This document shows, piece by piece, positions 48,965-58,115 of a stretch of 64,000 nt of DNA. The DNA lies in the NCBI GenBank assembly GCA_964477265.1, contig CAYZDJ010000001.1:310001-374000 (forward strand), given 5' to 3'. The translations under genes were made by a program, and so were the position numbers. The notes beneath the pieces are model-generated. The model did not search any database and was not told where the DNA came from. It saw only the letters and a list, made by a program, of their open reading frames with translations. Every line of letters starts with the position of its first letter. Position 1 is the first letter of the stretch. The DNA is from CAIVPM01 sp964477265 (lineage in GTDB: Bacteria; Bacteroidota; Bacteroidia; Chitinophagales; Chitinophagaceae).

Positions 48965-51472
48965 ATGTTGCCTTACTTCTATTTTTTAAAAGTAATGATT
49001 TGCAGTGCCATATTTATGGGCTATTATTATGTTGCTCTTCGCAATAAAATTTATCATCAGTACAACAGGTTTTATTTATTGTTTGCATTTGCGTTAAGCT
49101 GGTGCATACCAGTTTTGCCAATTACATTGTCTGTACCAAAAGAAACTGTTAGCACACCTGTGTTTCAGGCTATACAATACATTTCAGATACTGCTGAACC
49201 GTTTGAAACAACTGCTGTTGTTGAAGTTACTAAACCAATATTGACATTTAACAATATTTTGTTGTGTTGCTATGGAATTGTTTGCATGATAATGATGATA
49301 ATATTTATAAGGGTTTTGTATTTTTTATTCAGGCTTACAAAAAAATACAAAGCACAAACCTTTAACACATGCAAAATTTATTTAACGCAAGAAAGCAACA
49401 CGCCTTTCTCTTTTTTCAAACATATTTTTTGGAACACGACAGTAGATGTTGAGTCTGCTATTGGCAAACAAATTTTGCAACACGAGTTAACGCATATTAA
49501 TGAAAAACATAGTTGGGATAAAGTGTATGTGCAACTTAACTTGTTTGTTGGTTGGTTTAATCCCTTTTTCTGGTTAATGAAAAAAGAGCTTGAAATGATT
49601 CACGAATTTATTGCAGACAAAAAAAGTGTGCCCAATGCCAATACTGAATTATTTGCCCAAATGCTTTTAAATACTGCATTTGCTGGGAAAAATATCTCGC
49701 TTACCAATCCATTTTTCTTTTCACCAATAAAACGCAGATTAACTATGCTTACCAAAAAATCAAACCCAAAATTTTCTTATGTGCAACGCATTATTGCCTT
49801 GCCTGTATTAACTGTTTTAGTTATTGTTTTTTCTTTAAAAGCACAAGGCATTAGCGTAAAGCAGGTTATTAATAATAATTTGCCTGGCACATTTACCATT
49901 AAAACCAATTCTACAGAAACCAATGCTGCTGAAAGCCCAGCAACTACTAATATCAATACACTTTTCTTGTTAAAAAAGAAATATAAAGTTGTTATTGATG
50001 CAGGGCATGGTGGTACTGATAAAGGTGCTACAAGTGCTGATGGTAAAACTTTTGAAAAAGATATAGCATTAAATTTTGCAAAAACAATAACTGAATTAAA
50101 TGCAAACGATAATATAGAAATAGTTTTAACAAGGGAAGATGATGTGTTTATGAATCCAAAAGAAAAAGCTGAATTTGCTAAAAAACAAAACGCAGATTTA
50201 TTTGTGAGTTTGCATTGTAATACAACTAAGAATACTGAAGAAAAAGGTATTGAAATTTATACAGTTTCTAAAGAGAAGAATAATAGCTACAAGGAAAAGA
50301 GCGATGCATTGGCTACTTATATTAACACTTATATTGCTAGCAGTGGTTTTACAACTCTAGGCATTAAACAAAGGGAAGTAGGTATATGGGTTTTGCAAGC
50401 TACCAATTGTCCATCAGTACTTATAGAAGCAGGATATATTACAAACGAAGAAGATTGTAGAATGATGAAAGATAAAGATAAAAGGAAAGCGTTTTGTAAT
50501 CAAGTTTTGAATGGTATTCAAAATTATTTATACAACGTAGATAACGATATTACTGTTGATTTTAAAGATGCCAACACGTTAAAAACACTTAACAAGAATA
50601 TTGATTTATTAAAAGAAAATGAAAATGAACATTCAGCAAATTCTAACCACAGAGATACTTTTTTAACGCCTGAACAATTTAAAGAAAAACATAAAATGCA
50701 AACAAGTAGTAGTGGTGTAACTAATGAAGAAATGAATGAATATAAAAACTTAGTTGAAAAATCAAGAACAGGTAGCAGTGATATTCCAACAAAATTTGAC
50801 ACAAAAAAACTAACTAAAGAAGAGAAAGAAAAAATGTTTGTGATATATAATAAAATGGATGAACAACAAAAAGAAAGTGTAGAAATAAAGGTTCATAAAA
50901 ATAGTGATACATACGTACAACAATCGCCTACACAAAAGCAAATAAATGAGTGGCTTACAAATGAGCATTTTAGAATAGCGATTGATAATAAAACAGTAAA
51001 TAAAGAAACTATCCAAAATATAAAGGCAACAGATTTTGCAGTATATGGTGTTCTCGAAACTTTTATTAACGGCTTAAATCCAAGTGAAAATAAATATAAT
51101 GTGCAATTGATTACAAATGAATTTTATTATAGAAACAAAGGCAATAAAATACACCTTTATTGGAACAATTTTTCACCAAAAATTTCAGATAATAAATTAG
51201 CTAATGAAGCAACATTAGAAGAAGTAAAATGGATGGAAGCCTTTTCAAGGAAATACAATCCTCATACACCTTCAACACCAACAACTAAAAATGGAATAAC
51301 GCAAGAAGAAAGAAAAAAAGCAGAACAAATTTTTGATAAAATGTCAGCAGAACAAAAGTTGGAATCGAATGTTGTTTTTGAAGACCCAAGGCCTGTTGCT
51401 GATTTAAACAAAGAAAATGGGTTGAGTAAATATATATCTATGAAAGTAGGAGTAAGAAAGCGTTATTATTAA
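48965..51472 (+). CDS. BlaR1-like M56 metallopeptidase fused to an N-acetylmuramoyl-L-alanine amidase
   Basis: 835 residues. Four membrane helices (about 5-23, 36-56, 97-125, 273-293) enclose a cytoplasmic-side M56 peptidase with zinc motif HELTH (173-177) and the third ligand region HEFIADKK. After the last helix comes an exported amidase_3 domain (about 340-522) with all expected residues: H348 (DAGHGG), E364, H417 (SLHCN) and catalytic E488 (IEAGYITN). The last ~310 residues are charged and of no family I know. The usual partner of BlaI carries a penicillin-binding sensor; here an active-looking peptidoglycan hydrolase takes that place. Co-transcribed with the repressor. Confidence 0.9.
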   Translation: MLPYFYFLKVMICSAIFMGYYYVALRNKIYHQYNRFYLLFAFALSWCIPVLPITLSVPKETVSTPVFQAIQYISDTAEPFETTAVVEVTKPILTFNNILLCCYGIVCMIMMIIFIRVLYFLFRLTKKYKAQTFNTCKIYLTQESNTPFSFFKHIFWNTTVDVESAIGKQILQHELTHINEKHSWDKVYVQLNLFVGWFNPFFWLMKKELEMIHEFIADKKSVPNANTELFAQMLLNTAFAGKNISLTNPFFFSPIKRRLTMLTKKSNPKFSYVQRIIALPVLTVLVIVFSLKAQGISVKQVINNNLPGTFTIKTNSTETNAAESPATTNINTLFLLKKKYKVVIDAGHGGTDKGATSADGKTFEKDIALNFAKTITELNANDNIEIVLTREDDVFMNPKEKAEFAKKQNADLFVSLHCNTTKNTEEKGIEIYTVSKEKNNSYKEKSDALATYINTYIASSGFTTLGIKQREVGIWVLQATNCPSVLIEAGYITNEEDCRMMKDKDKRKAFCNQVLNGIQNYLYNVDNDITVDFKDANTLKTLNKNIDLLKENENEHSANSNHRDTFLTPEQFKEKHKMQTSSSGVTNEEMNEYKNLVEKSRTGSSDIPTKFDTKKLTKEEKEKMFVIYNKMDEQQKESVEIKVHKNSDTYVQQSPTQKQINEWLTNEHFRIAIDNKTVNKETIQNIKATDFAVYGVLETFINGLNPSENKYNVQLITNEFYYRNKGNKIHLYWNNFSPKISDNKLANEATLEEVKWMEAFSRKYNPHTPSTPTTKNGITQEERKKAEQIFDKMSAEQKLESNVVFEDPRPVADLNKENGLSKYISMKVGVRKRYY

Positions 51473-51494
51473 TATTTACTTGTATTGAGATTGG

Positions 51495-51920
51495 TTATTG
51501 TTTTTGATTCATCAACCACTCTATTGCCAAATTATAGCCATATAAACCCAAACCAGTAATTACACCTTTTGCGTGTGCAGATATAAAGGAGTTTTTACGA
51601 TATTCCTCCCTTGCATAAATGTTACTGATATGCACTTCAACAACGGGAGATGTAATGGCAGCAACAGCATCAGCAATAGCAATGCTTGTGTGGCTGTAAC
51701 CAGCAGGATTGAACACAATGCCATCAACACTAAATCCAACACGTTGTATTTCGTTAATTAATTCGCCTTCAACATTGCTTTGATAATAAGTAATTTTTAT
51801 AGTAGAAAACTTATGTTGCAATTGTTGTAGATAATTTTCAAAACTTTCATTACCATAAATATCAACCTCTCTTTTACCAAGCAAGTTTAAGTTAGGACCA
51901 TTTATAATGTGAATGTGCAT
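51495..51920 (-). CDS. aroQ: Type II 3-dehydroquinate dehydratase
   Basis: Shikimate pathway enzyme, 141 residues, the normal size of the dodecameric type II form. Motifs: IHIINGPNLNLLGKRE, catalytic Tyr region, YYQSNVEGELINEIQ, FNPAGYSHTSIAIADAV, and VEVHISNIYAREEYRKNSFIS with the catalytic His. The lipoprotein gene lies 8 bp upstream on the same strand and probably shares its transcript. Confidence 0.96.
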   Translation of the reverse strand: MHIHIINGPNLNLLGKREVDIYGNESFENYLQQLQHKFSTIKITYYQSNVEGELINEIQRVGFSVDGIVFNPAGYSHTSIAIADAVAAITSPVVEVHISNIYAREEYRKNSFISAHAKGVITGLGLYGYNLAIEWLMNQKQ

Positions 51921-51928
51921 TTGCTGTA

Positions 51929-52663
51929 TTATTTATAATCAATCAGATTTAATTTAACTCCATAAGCATCATCTTGAAAAGCAGGCTTGGGTGTAGTTTG
52001 CCATATATAAAATAAAAATTCTTTATAAATTAAACCAACACCTTTGGCATATATTTCTTTGCTATATCTTTTGTCGTTAAATGTGCTTGCATCAAAAACT
52101 GCAGGCGTTTGCTCATCGCTTTGCAATACAGTATAGGTCGTATCAAATTTTTGTTTAATGCAAGTAAAAGGTTCTGCAATCTTTTCATAACGATAATTCC
52201 AGTCATCAAAATAGTAATAAGGGCTTACACCTAAAGTAGTATTAATGTATATATTACCTTTCCAGGTTTTGTTTGAGGAAACAGGATCTACTAATTTAAT
52301 GAAACGTAAATTATTTTCAATGTATTCAATTTTACCATTGTTTATAGTAGCTATATTGGTTACTAAAAATTGCCATGGTTTTGCTTGTAAAGTATCAGTT
52401 ATATATCTGTAAATTCTATAGCTTGTATTGCCTGTTGCATCAATAAAACTGCTTTCAATGCTGTCCTTTATAACATAACTATGTATTTCTTTAGATACTC
52501 CAAAGTTGATAAACACAGTTGAATCTAACCTATATAAAAAAACTTTACCAACCTGTAGTGGAAATAATTCATTTACTGAGGTTATGTTTAAATTTTGATT
52601 TACCTTATTGCAACCAACTAACAGTGAAACAATTAAGGCAATGTAGATGCAAAATGCTTTCAT
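51929..52663 (-). CDS. Hypothetical lipoprotein
   Basis: 244 residues from ATG 52663 (MKAFCIYIALIVSLLVGC): lipobox LVGC with Cys 18. The frame runs upstream to 52720, but that start would bury the signal peptide. The mature part starts VNELFPLQVGKVFLYRLDST, a 'FPL..G..W.Y' opening common in Bacteroidota lipoproteins of unknown role; the rest is beta-rich with many aromatics. It precedes aroQ by 8 bp. No enzymatic motif. Confidence 0.75.
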   Translation of the reverse strand: MKAFCIYIALIVSLLVGCNKVNQNLNITSVNELFPLQVGKVFLYRLDSTVFINFGVSKEIHSYVIKDSIESSFIDATGNTSYRIYRYITDTLQAKPWQFLVTNIATINNGKIEYIENNLRFIKLVDPVSSNKTWKGNIYINTTLGVSPYYYFDDWNYRYEKIAEPFTCIKQKFDTTYTVLQSDEQTPAVFDASTFNDKRYSKEIYAKGVGLIYKEFLFYIWQTTPKPAFQDDAYGVKLNLIDYK

Positions 52664-52809
52664 AAATGAGGTTGTGAAAGTAGTGTTTTTATAAACATTT
52701 AAGGTATTTATATCAAACAAAAAAATTTCATTTGCTTTGATATTAACTTTCGATGAATTATTTTTGCAGCCTGAATTTAACCCTTACAAGTTTAAAATAA
52801 TCTTTGAAT

Positions 52810-53496
52810 ATGTCTAACTTAACATTGTTGGAGAAGCTTCAACTACAGGATGAAAGAAATTTATTAATCCAAGGTCTTCCATCATCAATAGAAAAACAGT
52901 TTGCTAAATTATCTTACGCAAAAAATGTAACGCCTCTTGTAAAAACCAGAAAAGTTGATTTTGCTTTAGTGTTTGCAATTAATCAAAATCAATTGATTAA
53001 CATTATGAAGGATGTGATGCCTGCACTTAAAGAGGATACTAAGTTGTGGGTTGCTTATCCTAAAGTGAGCAGCAAAATTGTAAGTGATTTAAACAGGGAA
53101 AGCAGTTGGGATTTCTTTACTCAAAATAATTTTGAGGGAATGAGCCTTGTAGATCTTGACCATATGTGGAGTGCTATGCGTTTTAAAAAAACAGGAAGTA
53201 CTAACATTATTGCTGCCAAAAACAATGATGTAAAGGAAAAAAACACAACAGTTGAAAAGATAGAGGTAAAAGGCATTGAGTTTGATAAAAAGCTTAGTGT
53301 TACCCCAAGCGTTTTAGAGAAGGCATTTACAAAGCATAAACAAGCCAAAGAGATATTCTCTTCATTATCGCCATCTCACCAAAATGAATATGTGGTTTGG
53401 ATTGAAGGTGCTAAAAAAGAAGAAACAAAGCAAAGAAGATTAGATTCGGTAATTGAAAAATTAATGGCAGGTAAAAAAACGCCTTTAGAGAAATAG
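52810..53496 (+). CDS. YdeI/OmpD-associated family protein
   Basis: 228 residues from ATG 52810 (MSNLTLLEKL). The C-terminal part (SVTPSVLEKAFTKHKQAKEIFSSLSPSHQNEYVVWIEGAKKEETKQRR) is the conserved YdeI / OmdA module. The N-terminal ~120 residues (NLLIQGLPSSIEKQFAKLSYAKNVTPL) form a second, less recognisable alpha/beta domain. YdeI-like proteins are linked to antimicrobial-peptide tolerance in enterobacteria; that role is not shown for this family branch. It ends in a strong terminator. Confidence 0.8.
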   Translation: MSNLTLLEKLQLQDERNLLIQGLPSSIEKQFAKLSYAKNVTPLVKTRKVDFALVFAINQNQLINIMKDVMPALKEDTKLWVAYPKVSSKIVSDLNRESSWDFFTQNNFEGMSLVDLDHMWSAMRFKKTGSTNIIAAKNNDVKEKNTTVEKIEVKGIEFDKKLSVTPSVLEKAFTKHKQAKEIFSSLSPSHQNEYVVWIEGAKKEETKQRRLDSVIEKLMAGKKTPLEK

Positions 53497-53514
53497 TTAT
53501 TGCAATATTTTATT

Positions 53515-53547
53515 AAAAAGGTCAGCACAATGTGCTGACCTTTTTTT
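53515..53547. terminator. Bidirectional terminator between the YdeI-like and symporter genes
   Basis: Stem AAAAAGGTCAGCACA / TGTGCTGACCTTTTT (53515-53529 with 53531-53545) followed by more T. Confidence 0.85.
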
Positions 53548-55045
53548 ATGCTTTTTTGCGTATTAAACTTAATAAAGCAAAAGTTATTAGTCCATTAATC
53601 AATATCAGTTCATTGCCTATTTTGTAGCCATGAAAAATGGCGTTGGAAACAGAAGATAAATGCAATTGAATATGCAGCTTTTTTTCGTACCATTCTGGGC
53701 TGCTTAATACATCTATGCACAAGCATAATACAGGTGCAGCAATACATACAAGCCACACAAATTTTTGGTTAATTTGTTTTTTTGTTAAAATGCCAAATGC
53801 AAATAAACCTAGCAAGGGGCCATAAGTAATACCAGCAAATTTTAAGATGAAATCTATAATCAGCGTATCATTAATTGCCTTGAACAATAGAACTAAAACA
53901 AAAAATATAAATGCAAATGTCAGGTGTACTTTTAGCCTTGTCTTCTTTTTAGTTTCATCGTCACCAACTTGCTTGTTTAAGCTTAAAATATCAATGCAAT
54001 AGCTGCTTGTTAAAGATGTTATTGCACCATCAACACTTGGAAACAAAGCACTTATTAAGGCAATTATAAATATTACACCTATCGAAGCACCAAATGTTGT
54101 GCTTAAAGCAATTGTAGGGAACAGATAATCAGGACTTACGCTTAATTTATTTTGCGAAGCATATAAATATAAAATGCCACCCAAAAACAGAAACAAAAAA
54201 TTAACTATGACCAGCACAGTAGCAAAGCTCATTATGTTTTTTTGAGAATCTTGCAAACGCTTTACGCTAATATTTTTCTGCATCATTTCCTGGTCAAGAC
54301 CAGTCATGGCAATAGCTATAAACATTCCACCCAAAATATGCTTTACAAAGAATGTTGATGCTTTAATATCAGTATTAAAAATCTTAGTGTAGCCTTTAAT
54401 ATTCATTTGATTAATTGCTTCGCCAAAATCAATGTTAAGGTTTTTCGTGATAACGATAATACAGGCAACAAGTCCCACAAGCATACCTGTAGTTTGCAAT
54501 GTATCAGTATAAATAATTGTTTTTACACCACCTTCAAAAGTATATAGCAAAATAAGAATGAGTATTACTAAAGCTGTAATCCAGAAAGGTATTTTCATGT
54601 CATTAAAAATAAAAATCTGTAAAATATTTATAACTAAATATAGTCTTGCAGTAGCACCAATTGTTCTGCTTAAAATAAAAAAAGAAGCTCCAACTTTATG
54701 GGCTTCAACACCAAACCTGTTTTCAAGATAGGTGTAGATGCTTGTAACATTTAACCTGTAGTAAAGAGGCAATAAAATAAAGGCAATTACCAAATAGCCA
54801 AGTATATAGCCAAGCACTAATTGAAAGTAATAAAAATTGCCTGAACCCACACCACCAGGCACACTTACAAAAGTAACCCCACTAAGCGATGTGCCAATCA
54901 TGCCAAAGGCAACCAACATCCAGTTACTATTTTTGTTGCCAATAAAGAATGAATCGTTATTGCTTTTGCGAGATGTAATAAACGCAACTAAAAGCAGCAC
55001 AGCAAAGTATCCTAAAACAAATATTAATAACGTTGTTGAGTTCAT
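53546..55045 (-). CDS. Sodium:solute symporter (SSS family)
   Basis: 499 residues with about 13 membrane helices. Family marks: early FIGNKNSNWMLVAFGMIGTSLSGVTFVSVPG, GYILGYLVIAFILLPLYYRLN, SIYTYLENRFG, TDTLQTTGMLVG and the SALFPSVDGAITSLTSSYCID segment. Sodium-driven uptake of a small organic solute at the inner membrane; the substrate (sugar, amino acid, vitamin or sialic acid) cannot be told. Flanking genes give no clue. Confidence 0.9.
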   Translation of the reverse strand: MNSTTLLIFVLGYFAVLLLVAFITSRKSNNDSFFIGNKNSNWMLVAFGMIGTSLSGVTFVSVPGGVGSGNFYYFQLVLGYILGYLVIAFILLPLYYRLNVTSIYTYLENRFGVEAHKVGASFFILSRTIGATARLYLVINILQIFIFNDMKIPFWITALVILILILLYTFEGGVKTIIYTDTLQTTGMLVGLVACIIVITKNLNIDFGEAINQMNIKGYTKIFNTDIKASTFFVKHILGGMFIAIAMTGLDQEMMQKNISVKRLQDSQKNIMSFATVLVIVNFLFLFLGGILYLYASQNKLSVSPDYLFPTIALSTTFGASIGVIFIIALISALFPSVDGAITSLTSSYCIDILSLNKQVGDDETKKKTRLKVHLTFAFIFFVLVLLFKAINDTLIIDFILKFAGITYGPLLGLFAFGILTKKQINQKFVWLVCIAAPVLCLCIDVLSSPEWYEKKLHIQLHLSSVSNAIFHGYKIGNELILINGLITFALLSLIRKKA

Positions 55046-55065
55046 ATTTACAAAATACTAATTAA

Positions 55066-55099
55066 AAAAAGAGAGCCTTAAAAGTAAGGCTCTCTTTAA
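55066..55099 (-). terminator. Terminator of ompA
   Basis: Stem AAAGAGAGCCTTA / TAAGGCTCTCTTT around 55069-55098, with a T-run on the minus strand. Confidence 0.8.
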
Positions 55100-55124
55100 A
55101 TTTATTTATTAATGTTGATTAATA

Positions 55125-56477
55125 TTATTCACCAACTTTAAATTCAACTCTTCTGTTTTGTGCTCTTCCTGCAGGAGTTGCATTATCTGCAGCAGGTTTT
55201 GTATCACCATAAGCAATAACGCCTAAACGAGAAGCATCAACACCTTTTTTAACTAAGTAAGCTTTTACAGCATCAACTCTTTTTTGAGAAAGAGCTAAGT
55301 TTTTATCAGCTTTACCAGTATTATCTGTATGACCTTCAATGTTTACTTTTCTAATTTCAGCATGGTCTTTCATAATTGAAGCCAATTTATTTAACTCAGC
55401 AGTTGCTGCACTTGTAAATACGGCACTACCAGTTCCAAATTGAATATTTTTCGCTTCAAAATTGTATTGTTTCAATTCTGGGCAACCATTGTTTGATGAT
55501 GGTCCAGGGGTGTTAGGGCATTTATCATCCTCGTCATTAACACCATCTTTATCAGTATCTGGAATTGGACAACCTTTGTAACGAGCAACACCAGCTACAC
55601 TTGGGCATTTGTCTTCTTCATCATTTACGCCATCATTATCTTCATCAGGAATAGGGCAACCTTTGTATTTTGCAGTTCCTGCTACTGTAGGACATTTGTC
55701 TTCTTCGTCATTAAGACCATCTTTGTCTGTATCAGGAATAGGGCAACCACTATATTTTGCCAAACCTTTAACAGTTGGGCATTTGTCTTTGCTATCAACA
55801 ACACCATCACCATCAGTATCTTTTTCTTCAGCAACAGCTACTGGAGGTGGGGGAGGAGGAAGTGGAGCAACAGCAGCAGGTGCATCCTTATCTTTTAAAG
55901 GAGATGCAAAACCTAAACGATAGTTAAAGTTTGTAGTAGCATTATCAGTTACAGCTACATTATTATTGTACTGAACGTTTAAAAACGTTTCGCCACCTAA
56001 GTTAAATTGTAAACCAGCACCTATTGGAAAATAAGCAGCATAGTTGTGTGCGTTATACATTGAAGCACCTAAACCAGTTGAGATATAAGGAACTACAATA
56101 TAATTATCTGGCAATAATTTAAAATTTAAATTAGCGTCTAATTCCAATAAAAATCTATCTTGTCCATCAGCAGATGCTGTATTTGGTTGGAAAGGATATT
56201 TTAAAAAGCTACCTGTTGCACCAGCCATGAAATCAATATTGTTAGTTAAGCCTTGAAAATATTGAACAGTAAGGCTTGGAGTCATTTGTTTTAATTTAGC
56301 CCACTTTTTATCTTTTAGAACATCAGAAAAAGAAGTAGATTTAATTAAAGCAGGTGTTGTAAAATCTTTCATCGAAAAGCTAACTCCAAGAGAGGGTCTT
56401 TTTTTGTTGTTAGCTGTTTGGCTAAATGCAATCGTTGTAACTAAAGCAGCCAGTAACACTAATTTAATTTTCTTCAT
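55125..56477 (-). CDS. OmpA-family protein with thrombospondin type 3 repeats
   Basis: 450 residues. Signal peptide MKKIKLVLLAALVTTIAFSQ, an outer-membrane beta-barrel-like N-terminal half (about 25-200), a Pro-rich hinge (APLPPPPPP), four calcium-binding TSP3-type repeats (DTDGDGVVDSKDKCP...GCPIP) and a C-terminal OmpA peptidoglycan-binding domain (IQFGTGSAVFTSAA, NIEGHTDNTGKADKNLALSQKR, PAGRAQNRRVEF). It should tie the outer membrane to the cell wall. The TSP3 coding region is an 87-bp tandem DNA repeat. The promoter is well defined upstream. Confidence 0.94.
   Translation of the reverse strand: MKKIKLVLLAALVTTIAFSQTANNKKRPSLGVSFSMKDFTTPALIKSTSFSDVLKDKKWAKLKQMTPSLTVQYFQGLTNNIDFMAGATGSFLKYPFQPNTASADGQDRFLLELDANLNFKLLPDNYIVVPYISTGLGASMYNAHNYAAYFPIGAGLQFNLGGETFLNVQYNNNVAVTDNATTNFNYRLGFASPLKDKDAPAAVAPLPPPPPPVAVAEEKDTDGDGVVDSKDKCPTVKGLAKYSGCPIPDTDKDGLNDEEDKCPTVAGTAKYKGCPIPDEDNDGVNDEEDKCPSVAGVARYKGCPIPDTDKDGVNDEDDKCPNTPGPSSNNGCPELKQYNFEAKNIQFGTGSAVFTSAATAELNKLASIMKDHAEIRKVNIEGHTDNTGKADKNLALSQKRVDAVKAYLVKKGVDASRLGVIAYGDTKPAADNATPAGRAQNRRVEFKVGE
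55519..55800 (-). repeat. 87-bp tandem coding repeat in ompA
   Basis: Anchor sequence GGCATTT (or GACATTT) recurs with its C at 55519, 55606, 55693 and 55780, an exact 87-bp period that encodes 29-residue TSP3 units. Copies differ by scattered substitutions. Confidence 0.85.
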
Positions 56478-56496
56478 ATTATTTTTTTTGGTGTGG

Positions 56497-56504
56497 CAAA
56501 TGTA
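56497..56504 (-). promoter_or_regulatory. -7 promoter element of ompA
   Basis: TACATTTG on the minus strand, 19 bases before the ATG, matching TAnnTTTG exactly; the leader would be about 10-15 nt. Confidence 0.6.
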
Positions 56505-56555
56505 ATGGGTGAAATTGAATTGTGAAAAAAAACTAAAAAAAGTTTTAAAGTACTT

Positions 56556-57041
56556 TTATTGAGTAGTACCTTTTGGCACAACTTCTACCTTAACCCTTGT
56601 TACTCCTTTTTTTATAAAGTTTAGCTTTTTTGCACCTAAATAAGATAAATCAACAATCCTTCCCTTTTTGTCCATTCTTGGATGCATCCTGTCGTTAACC
56701 CTTACTATGATTGATTTACTGTTAGATAAATTGGTAACACGCAGCCATGTACCCAATTTAAACCTGTTGCTTGCACAGGTTAATTTTTTGTGGCTAAATA
56801 TTTCGTCAGTTGATGTTTTGGTACCTTCAAGGCTTTTGCTGTAAAAGCTAGCCATACCATAATAAATTTTAGGCTTTGCTATAGAATCAACAATAGCATT
56901 TACACTCATACTGTCCATTTCATTAAACTTTGTCATAATAGCAGTATCCTGAAAATCAAGACCAAACTTGTGTGTAATAGCTATAGATGATAACGGCTCG
57001 AGCAAAAGCAAATAAATTAAAAGCACCATAAAGGGTTTCAT
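56556..57041 (-). CDS. RlpA-like septal ring / double-psi beta-barrel protein
   Basis: 161 residues: N-terminal hydrophobic signal (FMVLLIYLLLLEPLSSIA), then a double-psi beta-barrel of the RlpA type: YYGMASFYSKSLEGTKTSTDEIFSHKKLTCASNRFKLGTWLRVTNLSNSKSIIVRVNDRM (read in parts) with the catalytic Asp region VNDRMHP. RlpA proteins are lytic transglycosylases acting on stem-peptide-free glycan at septa; there is no SPOR domain here. Acts in the periplasm. Confidence 0.85.
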   Translation of the reverse strand: MKPFMVLLIYLLLLEPLSSIAITHKFGLDFQDTAIMTKFNEMDSMSVNAIVDSIAKPKIYYGMASFYSKSLEGTKTSTDEIFSHKKLTCASNRFKLGTWLRVTNLSNSKSIIVRVNDRMHPRMDKKGRIVDLSYLGAKKLNFIKKGVTRVKVEVVPKGTTQ

Positions 57042-57119
57042 ATAGCAGTTAAATTTATAATATTACGAATGTATTGGTTTCCAATTAAACTTTTTTTCTA
57101 ATTAATAGTTACAGAACTG

Positions 57120-57127
57120 TACATTTG
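57120..57127 (+). promoter_or_regulatory. -7 promoter element of rpoD
   Basis: TACATTTG matches TAnnTTTG exactly, 68 bases before the rpoD ATG. No clear -33 TTTG is seen at 19-21 bases upstream. Confidence 0.55.
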
Positions 57128-57195
57128 CAGCCGCCTAATTTTATTCTTGGCGAGCTATATTCTTATCTTAACAACTACAAAGATTAATACATACA

Positions 57196-58050
57196 ATGAG
57201 GCAGCTTAAAATTGCAACCCAGATTACCAATAGAGATTCGCAAGCAGTAGAAAAATATTTGCAGGAAATTTCTAAAATTTCCATGATTACACCTGAAGAG
57301 GAAACTACATTGGCTCAGAAAATTAAAATGGGTAATCAACGTGCATTAGACAAATTGGTGCAAGCTAACCTGCGTTTCGTTGTATCAGTAGCAAAACAAT
57401 ATCAACACCAAGGATTAAGTTTGAGTGATTTAATTAACGAAGGAAATCTTGGATTAATAAAAGCTGCTCAACGTTTTGATGAAACCAAGGGCTTTAAATT
57501 TATATCTTATGCAGTATGGTGGATTCGTCAATCTATTCTACAAGCTTTAGCTGAACAGGGAAGATTAGTACGTTTACCTCAAAATAAAATTGGTACATAT
57601 AACAGGGCTAATAAAGCTTTTATGGCTTTTGAACAAGAGCATGAGCGTGAACCAAGTACTGAAGAATTAAGTGATATTTTGGAAATGAGTGAAACGGAAA
57701 TCAACAATATTTTTCAAAGCAATACCAGGCACAGCAGCCTTGATGCACCAGTGCATGAAGCTGAAGATGTAGCAATGGGTGATTTGCTTGAAGGTAGTGA
57801 TGATACTGATGAAGACGTGATGAAAGATAGCTTGCGTGAGGAAATTAAACGTGTTTTAAAAAGCCTTAGCCCACGTGAAGCAGAAATTGTAAATGCTTAT
57901 TTTGGTTTAAATAATGATGGTACTACCATTGAGCAAATTGGTATGAAATACGATTTAACAAAAGAACGTATTCGCCAGATTAAAGAACGTGCTATCAAGC
58001 GTTTGCAAAAAGCTAGATACAGCAATGCTTTAAAAGCGTATTTGGGTTAA
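57196..58050 (+). CDS. rpoD: Primary RNA polymerase sigma factor (RpoD/SigA, short Bacteroidota type)
   Basis: 284 residues, typical for the Bacteroidota primary sigma factor, which lacks region 1.1 and recognises TTTG/TAnnTTTG promoters. Region 1.2 (DSQAVEKYLQEISKISMITPEEE), region 2 (NLRFVVSVAKQYQHQGLSLSDLINEGNLGLIKAAQRFD, YAVWWIRQSILQAL), region 3 and region 4 (EAEIVNAYFGLN, the TIEQIG.KYDLTKERIRQI helix-turn-helix) are all present. Promoters elsewhere in this window match its expected specificity. A very strong terminator follows. Confidence 0.97.
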   Translation: MRQLKIATQITNRDSQAVEKYLQEISKISMITPEEETTLAQKIKMGNQRALDKLVQANLRFVVSVAKQYQHQGLSLSDLINEGNLGLIKAAQRFDETKGFKFISYAVWWIRQSILQALAEQGRLVRLPQNKIGTYNRANKAFMAFEQEHEREPSTEELSDILEMSETEINNIFQSNTRHSSLDAPVHEAEDVAMGDLLEGSDDTDEDVMKDSLREEIKRVLKSLSPREAEIVNAYFGLNNDGTTIEQIGMKYDLTKERIRQIKERAIKRLQKARYSNALKAYLG

Positions 58051-58066
58051 AAATTACAACATAAAT

Positions 58067-58111
58067 AAATAGAAAATGGCTTGTTATTTAATAACAAGCC
58101 ATTTTCTATTT
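58067..58111. terminator. Long bidirectional terminator between rpoD and panB
   Basis: A perfect 21-bp stem (58067-58087 with 58091-58111, core AATGGCTTGTTAT) with a 3-base loop and A/T-rich flanks, suited to both convergent genes. Confidence 0.9.
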
Positions 58112-58115
58112 ATCA

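Noticed and set aside
55519..55800. Regular repeats suggesting a CRISPR array
   Set aside because: The 87-bp period is in frame and encodes TSP3 units of OmpA; there are no unique spacers and no cas genes in the window.
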